Of a DNA stretch of 64,000 bases, positions 48,500 to 59,992 are shown in pieces. The notes under the pieces were generated by a model that was not told the origin of the DNA, searched no databases, and saw only the letters and a program-made list of their open reading frames with translations. Within the stretch, counting starts at the first letter, position 1. Every line of letters begins with the position of its first letter. The DNA lies in assembly GCF_905220415.1 (NCBI RefSeq), contig NC_059556.1, positions 9,188,501 through 9,252,500 on the forward strand, read 5' to 3'. Origin of the DNA: Colias croceus. Its lineage: Eukaryota > Arthropoda > Insecta > Lepidoptera > Pieridae. Position numbers and translations under genes: made by a program.

Positions 48500-48640
48500 A
48501 ATGAATGAATGAAAACGCTTTATTGTACACCATTACAAACAGGAAAAGACATACATATACAGAAGAGAGACATGCACAAATGGCGGCCTTATGGCTTTAG
48601 TACCTAGCCATCTCTTCCAGGCAACCAAACACAAGATAAA
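48500..48640 (-). repeat. Probable non-LTR retrotransposon 3' end, antisense
   Basis: TGAATGAATGAATGAAAACG then CTTTATTGTACACC looks like an antisense poly(A)-type tail and 3' UTR, followed by GGCGGCCTTATGGCTTTAGT, common to such tails. A similar AT-rich tail starts near 59424. Confidence 0.4.
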
Positions 48641-49010
48641 AAACAAAAACTTTTAAATAATTCTAAGATTTTCTGTACTCTGGCAACTCAAAAGTTTCAG
48701 CCGTCAAACGTTTAAATCCTACAAAAACCGACCCACGCGATGAAGATGTCTTTTTATATGATTTTTTGTTACCTAACCTCTCTATTGGATGGATTTCAAT
48801 TGATGTATCTCTAAATAGTTTCTCTTAATATTGAGCTTAGCGTATGTTAAAACTTGAGTATTGTTTCATTTGTTTTACAGTTTGCGTTTATCTAGTTGAC
48901 AAAATTATATGTGAGTTGTAATAAAAATTGCTCTTGGTCATGATTGTAATAGAGATGGTATTTTTCTTTATTTAATTGATCAATTACTAATAAGTAATTG
49001 TTTTATTTTT

Positions 49011-49155
49011 GAAGTGAAACTTCTTTAGGCGCGTTGAGAATAAAATTTTTAGGTGGCGTCATGGTAATATCGTCAATTCGTCATGTCATGGAGTAAGGCG
49101 ACGATTTTGGTATCTTTGCATCTTGCCAAAGAAGTTTCACTTCTGACACGCTCTT
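49011..49155 (+). repeat. GTGAAACTTC foldback repeat, copy 4
   Basis: GAAGTGAAACTTCTTTAGGC start, CCAAAGAAGTTTCACTTCTG near the end, and ACACGCTCTTT tail lacking the GTGCTCGGCAC palindrome. Confidence 0.85.
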
Positions 49156-49200
49156 TTTTAAATATATATCAGGTAGATGAAACCTATATAAATAGATACA

Positions 49201-49410
49201 TCCATACTTAATATTATCTATAAATGCGAAAGTAACTCTGTCTGTCTGTCTGTTACTCAATCACGCCTAAACTACTGAACCAATTTTTATGAAATTTGGT
49301 ATGGAGATATTTGGATACCCGAGAAAGGACATAGGCTACTTTTTATCCCGGGAAAATGACGCAATCCGCAATCTTTGACTGCGCGGGCGAAGCCGCGGGC
49401 GGAAACCTAG
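49201..49410 (+). mobile_element. Helitron-like element, family A
   Basis: TCCATACTTAATATTATCTA start, GTCT repeat, GGCGAAGCCGCGGGCGGAAA and CCTAG end before T. Confidence 0.75.
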
Positions 49411-49724
49411 TATATTATAATATTATGTCCGCTTACAAATCACGAATTAAACTTTTAATTTACGATAGTTTTCTGTGTTCGAAGAAAGTAGAAACCGGAG
49501 AAATGTAGATTTAATGTGAAAATTAGTAAAAACCTATACATATAAAACCTTGAAATTGGTATGAATTAGAAAAAAGTTACACTAATTTCAAGTTCTAGTT
49601 AGGTACCTAGTTACCTACCCGTTCACTACACCGGGCGCGAGGCGCGTGGGACAGTCAATTCACCGCGTCTAGAAGCGGTTGCGGTGCCTACGACGCGTGT
49701 CCAACATATTTTATTTAATACTTT

Positions 49725-50167
49725 TTAGTGTATTTTTCAACACGAATCAAACGAGCCCAAACTCGATAAAGTTGAGTCAATATATTACTGAGTTCCTATG
49801 GCCACCTTCCGATTCCATCATCAGATCAGCTCCATGTCATGATAATGTTTCATCGCTATCCAATTTACATTCGTATACAAAATTTCAGCTCAATCGGTTA
49901 CCGGGAAGTGAATCAAAGTTACTTGCTACATTGAAATTAAGTCATCGAGTACAGACAAAAATGCTCATAAAATAAAAACTACTAGGCCTAGCCGAATAAA
50001 ATTTTTATGGGACCAATTCGACACCATTCCGCATCGAACAAAAAAAGAATCACGTAAATCGGTTCAGAAACCTCGGAGTAATCGGTGTACATACATAAAA
50101 AAAAAAATAAAAAAAAAAAATATACCGGCCGAATTGATAACCTCCTCCTTTTTTTTGAAGTCGGTTA
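49725..50167 (+). mobile_element. GAAGTCGGTTA element, longest copy
   Basis: Contains the dispersed segment shared with 35240-35290, then CAGCTCAATCGGTTACCGGG, then CCGAATAAAATTTTTATGGG, poly(A)-like runs and the TTTGAAGTCGGTTA end. A 98-codon frame through it is not a gene. The ends are not inverted repeats of each other in this copy. Confidence 0.7.
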
Positions 50168-50677
50168 AAAATCTGTATTTATGACCTCAAAGCGTTGGCA
50201 AACACGATTGATCTTATATTTATTTTGTTCACTATTTAGTAGGCTACATAATAATTAACCTTTTCAGCCATTACTGTTGCCATTTTAAATTTTATTAGAG
50301 TACAAAGTCAAAAAATTTTAGAAAATTCCGTCATATTTGCGTTTCAATTGATTTAGTACGAATTTGGTAGCATGGATCTATATGTTTTTATTCTTATAAG
50401 TATCGTTAGTGCCTATTATGTTACATTATGTAAGAAACAAGTCTTATTTCGAATAAAATATGAAATTATTACTTAAACTTGTTGAACAAACTTCACTAGT
50501 AGCAAACGGCCAACTTTGAACTGAGTTTCCGACGCAACAACTGAATGATTCCTAGCGACATCTAGCGAAAAGTATTAAAAAATTTAACCGAGAAAAGGAG
50601 GGAATATCGCGTTATACTATTTCCAACGTATATAAACAGGACAAATGTATTTTTCGGTGTTCGCCTCCAGGGGCATA

Positions 50678-50717
50678 GTGTCCAAGGTGCAGTGACGGAC
50701 AAATGACCTTGGACACC
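50678..50717. other. Hairpin, 11-bp stem
   Basis: GTGTCCAAGGT and ACCTTGGACAC are separated by 18 bases; a further CATAG/CTATG pairing with one bulge extends the stem. It lies in an otherwise less AT-rich stretch (50510-50740) of unknown nature. Confidence 0.5.
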
Positions 50718-51031
50718 ATAGTATACATTGTGTAGTGAGCGGCTACTTGATAAAATTTATTTTTCATAAAATTAACAGAATATTAAACTATTAAGATTAT
50801 AAACAATCAACCAATACTTCAAAGGATTACTTTCAAACATTAATACAGAACACAGAACTATCAAAGCTTTTGTAGTATTTTAATGATTTCTCGGAAACCA
50901 CTTATAATGACCCAGGGTAGTAAAAGAGACATTAAATAATAATTTTAATGTTCCTGTAATGCATTATAATAGGTTGATATAAAATCTATAATGTTTTCGA
51001 CGTGTGAATGTATTACATATTAATATTATAT

Positions 51032-51180
51032 ATAGCTGTGCCCCGCGGTTTTATCCGCAGTGCTCCTGTTGGTCTTAGCGTGATGATATATTATAGCCTA
51101 TTAGCCTTTCTCGATAAATGGGCTATCTAATATCGAAATAATTTTTCAAATCGGACCAGTAGTTTCTGAGATTGTATATT
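51032..51180 (-). mobile_element. Helitron-like element, family C, truncated
   Basis: TAGCTGTGCCCCGCGGTTTT at one end and CGGACCAGTAGTTTCTGAGA toward the other; the 5' part is missing. Confidence 0.6.
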
Positions 51181-51344
51181 ATGAAGGAAGACTGGATTTC
51201 GTTTCATTAATTGTCTATTGTCGGCGATACTTGTAAGCTTAGATCAAGTAGGTAACTTGCGAGGGATAAAAATTAATAATGATGTCGATATATTGTGGGA
51301 ACAGGGGAATGGATGTCGTTATAGGATAAACAAACATACAAACA

Positions 51345-51390
51345 CGGGGAGCTTTCGTTTATATATAAGCGTTTAAACGAAAGCTCCCCG
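51345..51390. other. Perfect 17-bp hairpin with 12-nt loop
   Basis: CGGGGAGCTTTCGTTTA and TAAACGAAAGCTCCCCG pair exactly around TATATAAGCGTT. GC-rich stem in AT-rich surroundings. It could be a transposon end, a short foldback, or a transcribed hairpin. Confidence 0.65.
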
Positions 51391-51465
51391 GCTGTCTGTT
51401 AATCATATGAAACAATAGTTCAAAAATATAATAACATGATTTGTTGATAGGTAGATTACTTACCA

Positions 51466-51510
51466 TTGGTACTATATAGTGGTAAGTTACCACTATATAT
51501 AGTACCTATA
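51466..51510. repeat. Near-perfect palindrome
   Basis: GGTACTATATAGTGGTAA is followed by TTACCACTATATATAGTACC, which pairs with it apart from a two-base TA insertion. It lies 76 bp from the hairpin at 51345. Confidence 0.6.
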
Positions 51511-52199
51511 TACATTATGATGCTCCGATAAGCGTGTTATTTTCACAAATAAACACAAAAACAGCGTAGCAGTTTGCTACGGCGTAGGCAATGAAAACTA
51601 CAAATACGCTGTACTACACAATATTATGTACTGCGTAGTTACATATCATTACGAATAATATTTATTTATGTTCCCCGAGACTATATTTTTTTATCTTCAG
51701 CTGCTCTAAGCTACATTTGATTAAACTTTATTGAAGATTTAATGAAGATGACAAAGAAGATACTTATATATTGTGTTTTTTTTTTTTTTAATTTTGTGAA
51801 TATATAGAGCCTTATTAGCGGAATTTAAACACGATATCCTCCGGACTCCTTCGAGCGTGGTCAGTAATTTTAAAATACGTTTAAAATCAGAAAGTAGATA
51901 ATATTTCTAAGATTTGCATCAGCATAAACTAGTTACATATAATGTATCTAATAATAACGTATTGTCCCCAGTCGTTTAATAAAACGCGTATTAAATCGGT
52001 TAAAAGAATGCAACGTTATAATACCGATGTGTATTATACAGCCAGGGCCGGATTACTTTCTTTATGGGCGTTCATTATTTTTAAGTATTTATTTAGGCAG
52101 AATAAACTTATTGTTTTTAAACAGAATATTTATTTGGGTTACAGTTAAATCTCTTGTCTCTTAGTAATGATCTTTCAAGAGCAGATCAAAAAGATAAAA

Positions 52200-52306
52200 G
52201 AGAGTGTGTGCGGAGCACACGTGTCAGAAATGAAACTTCTTTGGCAAGATTAGAATTTACAAAAATGGCGACCTTGTAATTTTACTCTCAACGCGCCTAA
52301 AGAAGT
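52200..52306 (-). repeat. GTGAAACTTC foldback repeat, copy 5 (shortened)
   Basis: GTGTGTGCGGAGCACACGTG at one end, TTTACTCTCAACGCGCCTAA and AGAAG at the other; about 30 bases of the middle are missing compared with the copy at 53144. Confidence 0.75.
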
Positions 52307-52924
52307 GCGCTCGCCATTAAAAAGAGAATGAGATGAATTGAGAATGTCATCATTATTATTAAAGTATATAATAACTTACTCAGTGTTTTTTTTTATTTTC
52401 GATGTACACACGAATTCTGTTAAAAAACATGCAGATAGGTTGTAAAAGGTTGTAAAAGTTGTAAAAGTTGTAAAAGGAGCGTGGTGGTGCAGTGCAGTAG
52501 CATTACTTTTCAGTGCCCATATAGCTTACTGTACAATTTAAAAATAAACTACTGAAAATCAGTTTTGCACCTCGTATACTGAATATTTAATTCTATCTAT
52601 ATTTAAGTAAATTTTTCAAAACTTAATGATTGGAAATAATATGAAATATGCTTTTTTTTCTGTACTAAATATTTTTATAAATTTTCGTTCTCAATCCATC
52701 TCTGAACGTAGCTCATATAAAGCAAAGAACAAAAGAGTAATTAAGGCTGTGTCACTTGAACAAACATACATATATATAAACATAATGTGTGTCTTGATGG
52801 GGAAAAAGGCATTTAACTATTAATGTTAAGAAATGATTATTAATGATAATTACAAGATAAGATAAGATAATTAATAATTATTTTTATACATTGATTAAAA
52901 AAATAATTGAAATTTTATTTATTA

Positions 52925-53135
52925 CTAGCTGTTCCCCGCGGTTTCACCCGCATTGCTCCGCTCCTGTTGGTCTTAGCGTGATGATATATAGCCTATAGCC
53001 TTCCTCGATAAATGGGCTATCTAACACCGAAAGAATTTTTAAAATCGGACCAGTAGTTCCCGAGATTAGCGCATTCAAAGAAACAAACAATCAAACAAAC
53101 AAACAAACTCTTCAGCTTTATAATATTAGTATAGA
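52925..53135 (-). mobile_element. Helitron-like element, family C
   Basis: CTAGCTGTTCCCCGCGGTTT at one end; CTTCAGCTTTATAATATTAG then TATAGA at the other. Complete. A foldback copy starts eight bases later. Confidence 0.75.
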
Positions 53136-53143
53136 TTATTTTT

Positions 53144-53291
53144 GAAGTGAAACTTCTTTAGGCGCGTTTAGAGTAAAATTTCAAGGTCGCGTCATGGCAA
53201 TACCGTGACGTCAAAGCGCCGTTTTTGGTGTATTCGAATCTTGCCAAAGACGTTTCACTTCTGACACGTGTGCTCGGCACACACGCTCTTT
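53144..53291 (+). repeat. GTGAAACTTC foldback repeat, copy 6
   Basis: GAAGTGAAACTTCTTTAGGC start, CCAAAGACGTTTCACTTCTG near the end, then GTGTGCTCGGCACACACGCT. Well preserved. Confidence 0.85.
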
Positions 53292-53649
53292 TTTTAATAA
53301 CTTAATAAATTTATAGTAACATATTGGCAGAAAAAAATGTAAATGTAAAAGTGCTGAATCTAATTTATGATGTTTTGATTAAATGCATGGGGAAATGTGA
53401 AATTCTATCATATAAAATTGATGAAGTGCTCCTCATTTCTTTGCAGTCGGTTAAAACACTTAGATTTGTCAGCTTGATAACTTCAAAGTTTGTCATAGTT
53501 GAAAGCCTAGCTTAAGTTTGAACAAATTGAATTGTTACTCGAGTTGAAATTAAGTTACGTTGGCCCTATAGGCTATATTATATTCTAAGTATTACTTGAA
53601 TTGAATAGAGCGTAAGTTTAAGTTGAGCTTGAATTTGAGTCGAGCTTTT

Positions 53650-54095
53650 CGAACTCAGAGATCGTGGGTTCGATTCCCACCCAGGGCATATATTTATGTG
53701 ATGTACATCGATGTTACCTCTGTGTCTGGGGGTTAATTATCTATATCTTAAATCTTAATATATATAAATCTCGTGTCACAATGTTTGTCCTCAATGGACT
53801 CCTAAACCACTTACCCGATTATAATAAAATTCGCACACCGTGTGCAGTTCGATCCAACTTGAGAGATAGGATAGTTTTTATGAAAAAAAAAACGTAATCA
53901 TGTAGGTACCACGGGCGAAGCCGGGGCGAAAAGCTAGTATGTGTATAAATATTATAGTATACATAGATAGATAATTAACATCATGTATATGGTACGCTTG
54001 CAGGCCGATTTGTTTTCGCACAAGAAAAAGCTTAGTATGGGATCAGATCGTGCCGTGTGTGAGAAATGTCCTGAAATATTTGTATAATATTATTT
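53650..54095 (+). mobile_element. tRNA-derived SINE, copy 2, split by a Helitron-like insertion
   Basis: B box GGGTTCGATTCCCACCC (53667) and GTGTCTGGGGGTTAATTATC form the left part; the right part resumes after 53937 with ATGGGATCAGATCGTGCCGT (about 54038) and ends in ATTTATTTATTT. The A box region is lost. Confidence 0.75.
53753..53937 (+). mobile_element. Helitron-like element, family E, nested in a SINE
   Basis: Starts TCTTAATATATATAAATCTC after an A, ends CGGGGCGAAAAGCTAG before a T. Close relative at 59826-59992. It is younger than the SINE that it interrupts. Confidence 0.75.
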
Positions 54096-54839
54096 ATTTA
54101 TTTTTGGAGCTTTATCAAATTAGAGAACACTCTGAATTTGAGCTTATTGGCCATAAGCCCACAGCCATTTGGGCGCTAAACAAATACAGGTATTTGGTGA
54201 AGCACGCAAACATACACACACACACACACACACAGACACACAAAACGTCGCGTCGTTAACATGTCAAACGGTTACTGTGTATTAACTTGATGGATACGCA
54301 CACAATTAGCGGTATAGTATATGCGCTGAATGAGGGTGCATCTTTTTATGTTTATTATATTAATAGGTATATTTAATTGTTACTAACAAAATGAGCCCTG
54401 GCTACTTGAATAAATGAATGAATTATTATTGTTTGTAAATATTGGAACGGGATTTTTGAATAATATGTTTGTAGTGAAAATGCAAGAGAATTCTATAACA
54501 AGATTTTATATACATATAAAATTTGCAGTGCTATAAACTGTTCAATTTCTTAAATAATTTACATTATGAACTTGATGAAGGATTCAACCATTTTAGGTCC
54601 TTCTATTAATATTGGAGAAGAAAAGAGTTTGCGCCAGATGTTTGCTGTGAGTATAAAATAAATCATACGCTATGAAGCTTGTGAAATAGCTTTTTAAAAA
54701 TAGTAAATAATAAGTTATGTATACGAGAACATAAACTTCACATAAAAAGTGGCCAAATTTGCATGTCCATACCAGAATTGTATTAAACCAAATCGAAATT
54801 AATTTCACTTTCAAAAATACAAATTGTTACAAAACTCCG

Positions 54840-55010
54840 CATCCTATTCTAGCGCTCGGATTACACGTATCATTATAGAACTGTCGTAGTGTGCGTGAGC
54901 GTGTATCTGTGTGCGTGTTGTAATAGAGCGATGACGTGATTTCCTGCGCTGAGTTATTGCTACTGTGCTCGCGCTAAACGCTTTGTGAGAAGTGACTTTG
55001 TAAGGCCGTC
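54840..55010. other. Less AT-rich island of unknown role
   Basis: GTGCGTGAGCGTGTATCTGT, GAGCGATGACGTGATTTCCT and GTGCTCGCGCTAAACGC stand out from AT-rich flanks. It could be a promoter or a conserved element; no gene is seen beside it. Confidence 0.25.
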
Positions 55011-56200
55011 ATATTAAGATTATTAAGTTTTTATCAGATAAAAATAATGCACTGTGTTATGTTCTTAAATGTAGTTTATTTTAGAAAGGTTAATAGTTTT
55101 AACAAATAATATTAGTATATACCTATTTGATGATAATATGTAAAAATTTAATTGGAAAAGTAAAAGAAAATAAATTAACATTAATTACGTCTATCTCGTT
55201 TGATAAAAACTACCTTAATACTTGTTTTGTTCTTCAGATAATGTTTAATAATCTTTTTAATAGTTATTAAATAGGCAACACTGATAATATTAATTCGTTT
55301 GATAATATGGTATTTATGATCGAATTAAATTCTAATCGTCTATTTTTAATACGTGAATAGTATTAGCAAGCTCTGTTCTTTTACTTATCAATGTCATTAA
55401 AAATATTTGAGACTATATAAAAGTAGCAAAAAAATTCCACTATTTGTATTTTGTTATAAAAATATTATGTATGTGAATGCAAAAATAAATTTCTCTGAAG
55501 ACTCAATCCCATTTATGACTATGTTTAATTTTTACGTAATGCGGTATCTATTGAAAGTGGTTTTGTGTTCATACACAGTACTTTATAATATTTTACTAAA
55601 TATCACGATAAAAATTTCATTCATAATGCGTATTTTAATCAGCCGACTGTCGTTTTTTATCAAGTAAGTCAGTAAACATAATAATAAAATTATATACTTG
55701 CTAAACACATGCATTAAAATCTGAAAACAACATATCAAGGAATCTTATAATAATTATCAAGCACAACTAAATCGATATAGAATAAATAAAAACGAAGCTA
55801 ACCTTATCTCCTGCTAATACGTTAATGCCATTTTATCTTTATCACTAAATAATACATTAAGTATCGTTGATTCATTTGTTAGATAACAACATTTATTTTA
55901 TTAGACACTTTTAACAATTACATATAGATTTTCGCTGATAATAATATCTAGAACAAGGTGTGTGTAATGGATACAAGCGTTTATAATCTATCGGGAAATG
56001 ATAATCGTTAGATGACAAATTATTAATTGAGTATTAAATATAGGTTTTCTGATATCTGTTAAATTTATTTGTATATATTTCTGTACACTTTGATGCACAA
56101 TAAAGTGTTTTGATTTGATAGTTATGAAAAGTCCTTTTCCATGAAAGATCCGAATCATGTTCAGCTCATTTTATACAAGCTAAGTCACACTGAAAAATAC
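55011..56200. other. AT-rich spacer, nothing recognised
   Basis: No credible open frame, hairpin or known repeat. Short frames here have the composition of random AT-rich DNA. Confidence 0.5.
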
Positions 56201-56224
56201 ATAATTTGAATTCGGCAGCAAACA

Positions 56225-56393
56225 TTAAGAAAAAATACGTGTGGCACTCCAGGACTGCCGCGGTAAAGCTATTGCAAAGCATCGCATCGCTGTGCCAGTT
56301 GGAGTGGGGGGGGGTGTTAGTTTTTTCGTTATGGAATTTTTACATTCGGTCGCCGCGCTCAAAGTCTGAGATAAAAGCTATGCAATAGCTTAA
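56225..56393 (+). repeat. Structured GC-rich repeat, copy 2
   Basis: ACGTGTGGCACTCCAGGACT start, CTGCCGCGGTAAAGCTATTG shared with 45066-45235, and GCTATGCAATAGCTTAAAAA end. About three quarters identical to copy 1. Confidence 0.7.
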
Positions 56394-56584
56394 AAACAAA
56401 TACACTTGGTGACACACTCGTGCAAAAATAATAAATAATTTTAGATAATAAAAAAAAAGAATAAAGGCACTGTTATTTCAGATACGTCTATAAGGGCTAC
56501 GCGGTTAACATTAGTTTAAATTATAAATACCTAAATCTTACCTAATTTTTGCCGAACTCAAGGTATCGTTTATGTAATGATTTG

Positions 56585-56850
56585 ACGACGCGGTTGGCGC
56601 AGTGGTAAAGTAACTGCCTACTGAGCCGACGGTCCCGGGTTCGATCCCCGGTCAGGGCAAATATTTCTGTGATGAACTCAATTATTTGTTCTTGGGTCTG
56701 GGTGTTATTATCTATATAACATGTATTTATTAAATATTATATATTTATCGTCGCCTAGTACCCACAACAAAAGCCTGAATTGAGCTTACTGTGGGACTAG
56801 GTCGATTTGTGTAATAATGTCCTATAATATTTATTTATATTTATTTATTT
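56585..56850 (+). mobile_element. tRNA-derived SINE, copy 3 (best preserved)
   Basis: A box GGTTGGCGCAGTGGTAAAG and B box GGGTTCGATCCCCGG at standard spacing, body with CTGGGTGTTATTATCTATAT and CTTACTGTGGGACTAGGTCG, and tail of ATTTATTT repeats. It is the youngest looking of the three SINEs. Confidence 0.88.
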
Positions 56851-57149
56851 AATTCATTGTAGATTTTTTTTTACTTCGTTAAATATATAGAACCTTGATT
56901 TAAATATACACATACGTTGCGTTCAGTCTAAAATGGAAAAAGTTAATTTAGCAAAATATACAAAACATTCATTAGAAACTATTAAATGAAACAAGAATAA
57001 GCACACTTGACGCTACGATCCGTACGTCTTACAAAAGTCACCTCGCCGTTCACAGCGAGGGGGTGGAGAAGGCAACAACTCATAAAATTAAGCGATTTGG
57101 ATGTGAGTTAGTCTAACTGTGAGGATCGTCGCGTTAGCACCGCTCGCCC

Positions 57150-57272
57150 CGGTTCATTGTTCCCGCCATAATGCGTTGACGTTCGGTAACTCGCTAATTG
57201 ACGGATTGCTCAAGCTTTTTACTCTGTGACCTTTTTACGTGTTGTGATTGTCACGGATTCCGAACCGGTCAG
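57150..57272 (+). other. Candidate 5' untranslated first exon of the right-hand gene
   Basis: A GC-richer stretch (CACCGCTCGCCCCGGTTCAT near 57139; CCGAACCGGTCAG at 57260-57272) ends in a strong donor, CAG then GTGAGATAAT. There is no long open frame. The next plus-strand coding exon with an acceptor is at 63616, so a 6.3-kb first intron is proposed. The start is approximate. Confidence 0.4.
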
Positions 57273-58266
57273 GTGAGATAATTAATCGAGATATTATTAC
57301 CGTGCTAAGTGATTATAATGGTTCAATAACATCTATATTATAGGCGGTTATCTGTGATGGAAAATGATCGTTTGTTTTTATTTTTTTTCGAATTCCTGAA
57401 CGTTAATCCTTTTGATTAATTAGGTAGGTATGTCAATGATATGCACATGATTATCATGAGTAATTAAATATTTTGATTGTAGCCTATTCATTATGTAATT
57501 ATTCACATTTTTATCTACAAAATATTTACGTTTTTAGTTATTTATTAGATATCTCCCGCGGCTTAGTCTATGACCTATTCCGGACTATAATCTATATCTA
57601 TTATCTATGCCTAATTTTATTGAGTTATGTTCAGTTGTTCTGATGTCATTGTTTACGGCTCAAATCTCAAAATGTAAAAATTATATTTTATGCGATATAA
57701 TAATATTTACAGCTACCTAATAGTAATACAAGGGGTAATTTATGTTGCATTTTTATTGATAATGGCTTTCATGAAACATTATCCATTTAAACCATAATTG
57801 GTCTGTCATAAATATTTTTATTGGGATGGTTGATGGTGGGATATTAATTATAGTTACATACTATTTATTGTATAATATAAGTATGTACGTATAGGAAACC
57901 CTTAAAAATTAACGTTTCAGTTGTAAAAAATATTTCATAAATATTACAGCAAGAAGTACAATCATGTCTTTTAAATAAATTTTGATTTTTGATAAAAAAT
58001 AGATTATGCGTTTTATTATATTAATAATTACGTATGTCATTAATTTGTCTGTTTGATTATTATTGATTGATTATTGTCTCAAGATTAAAATTCTGTCAGC
58101 TTGTCACACGCGGCTTCGCCTGCTTTGTTTCGATTATAACATATGATATTCTAAAACCTTCCTCGAGACCACTCTATCCATAAAAAAGCCGCACCTAAAT
58201 CCGTTGCATATGTAAGCTAATCTAAAAGTTTCAAACAAGTGATAACTACCGTTACGCGTTAAAAAC

Positions 58267-58515
58267 AACCGACTTCAAACTTGCACTTGCAAAATTTACA
58301 AATACCTACAGACAAAAATGCTCATAAAATAAAAACTACTGGGCCTATCCGAATAAAATTTTTATGGGACCAATTCGACACCATCCCGCATCGAACAAAA
58401 AAAGAATCACGTAAATCGGTTCAGAAACCTCGGAGTAATCGGTGTACATACATAAAAAAAAAAAAAAAATATACCGGCCGAATTGATAACCTCCTCCTTT
58501 TTTTTGAAGTCGGTT
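58267..58515 (+). mobile_element. GAAGTCGGTTA element with inverted ends
   Basis: Opens AACCGACTTCAAA and closes TTTGAAGTCGGTTA, a 13-bp inverted pair. The interior matches 49950-50167 closely (CCGAATAAAATTTTTATGGG, ATACCGGCCGAATTGATAAC). No coding capacity. Confidence 0.8.
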
Positions 58516-58858
58516 AAAAAATGTAGACCTAACAAGTTAACGGAATCGTTGTGTGCGTGTATTGATTAAGAAATTTTTGTTTCAATATACGCTGAAAATT
58601 TACTTTTTATTTCATACAGATTCCTATCAAGTTTCTTCTAATCTTTTCTTTTTATGGACATTTCCGGCCGCTTTCCACGCTTGCTGATAATGTCTCTGAT
58701 AGCCTATTTGACGTCTCCATACATTTGATTTAATGGCAGATAAAAAGTAAATTCAGAATTCTATAACATCGTTATATATACATTCGCTTTATATTATGAA
58801 ACACTATGGTGCGTCGCGCGATTTCATGTGTGCATTTTTTTCTTTAGTTTATAGTTTA

Positions 58859-58990
58859 CTAGCTTTCCGCCCGCGGCTTCGCCCGCTTCGTCTAAAACCT
58901 AATAAATTATTTACTAAAACCTTCCTCTTTAATCACTCTGTCTATTAAAAAAAACCGTATCAAAATCTGTTGCGTAATTTTAAAAATTTA
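58859..58990 (-). mobile_element. Helitron-like element, partial
   Basis: CTAGCTTTCCGCCCGCGGCT end is intact; the other end fades into AT-rich sequence. Confidence 0.55.
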
Positions 58991-59153
58991 TGCATAGGAA
59001 CAGAGAAAGCGACTTTGCTTGTTAGTTATTAGTGATCCTAAATCATTAGGTATCGAATATTGTTTATTTATTTTGTTTAAAAATATTTTACAAGTGATAG
59101 TTAACATTGCGTTTAAACAGTTTTTGTCAAATTATTATATTTTATTAACTATA

Positions 59154-59368
59154 CTAGCTTTCCGCCCGCGGCTTCACCCGTGTTTTCAAAGAAAAACCCG
59201 TTCCCGTAGGATTTCCGGGATAAAACTTATCCTATGTCCTTTCTCGGGTATCAAAATATCTTTATACCAAATTTCATGCAAATTGGTTCAGTAGTTAAGG
59301 CGTGATTGAGTAACAGACAGATAGACAGAGTTACTTTCGCATTTATAGATAATAGATATTAGTATGGA
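59154..59368 (-). mobile_element. Helitron-like element, family A
   Basis: CTAGCTTTCCGCCCGCGGCT at one end and GATATTAGTATGGA at the other; complete, with an ACAGACAG remnant. Confidence 0.75.
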
Positions 59369-59630
59369 TTATCCCCAGATGGATAACCTATTTTAAAAGC
59401 TGAGTTTCCTATGGTACTTTAAATAAATAAATAAATCATTTATTTCATAAAACATGGTACCTACCTACATACAAAGATATTAAGATCAAAATTATAGAAC
59501 GTTCACGTTTTGACTGTAACTACATAGCATACAATAATTATTATTAATTCACAAAATGAACGTAGAATGATTAGTTACAATAATTAATATGAGTCAAGAG
59601 TATTGGCACTTAAATTAGTTTTATACAATA

Positions 59631-59818
59631 CTAGCTGCGCCCTGCGGTTTCACCCGCATGGTTTTGCTCCTGTTGGTCTTAGCGTGATGATATACTTATA
59701 GCCTATGCCTTCCTCGATAAATGGGCTTTTTGACACCGAAATAATTTTTAAATCGGACCAGTACTTCCAAACAAACAAACAACCAAACAAATTCTTCAGC
59801 TTTATAATATTAGTATAG
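59631..59818 (-). mobile_element. Helitron-like element, family C
   Basis: CTAGCTGCGCCCTGCGGTTT at one end, CTTTATAATATTAGTATAGG at the other. The middle is slightly shortened. Confidence 0.7.
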
Positions 59819-59825
59819 GTACCTA

Positions 59826-59992
59826 TTCTAATATATATAAATCTCGCGTCACAATGTTTGTCCTCAATGGACTCCTAAACCACTTAACCGATTATAATAA
59901 AATTCGCACACCATGTCCAGTTCGATCCAACTTGAGAGATAGGATAGTTTAAACATGTAGGTACCACGGGCGAAGCCGGGGCGAACCACTAG
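59826..59992 (+). mobile_element. Helitron-like element, family E
   Basis: TCTAATATATATAAATCTCG start and GGGGCGAACCACTAG end before T. It lies only seven bases from the preceding element. Confidence 0.75.

Noticed and set aside
49679..49975. 98-codon frame
   Set aside because: Lies mostly in the GAAGTCGGTTA element, whose other copies show the same stretch.
56206..56388. 60-codon frame
   Set aside because: Lies in the structured GC-rich repeat.
56590..56665. Possible tRNA gene
   Set aside because: A and B boxes are present but no proper cloverleaf forms and the sequence continues into a SINE body.
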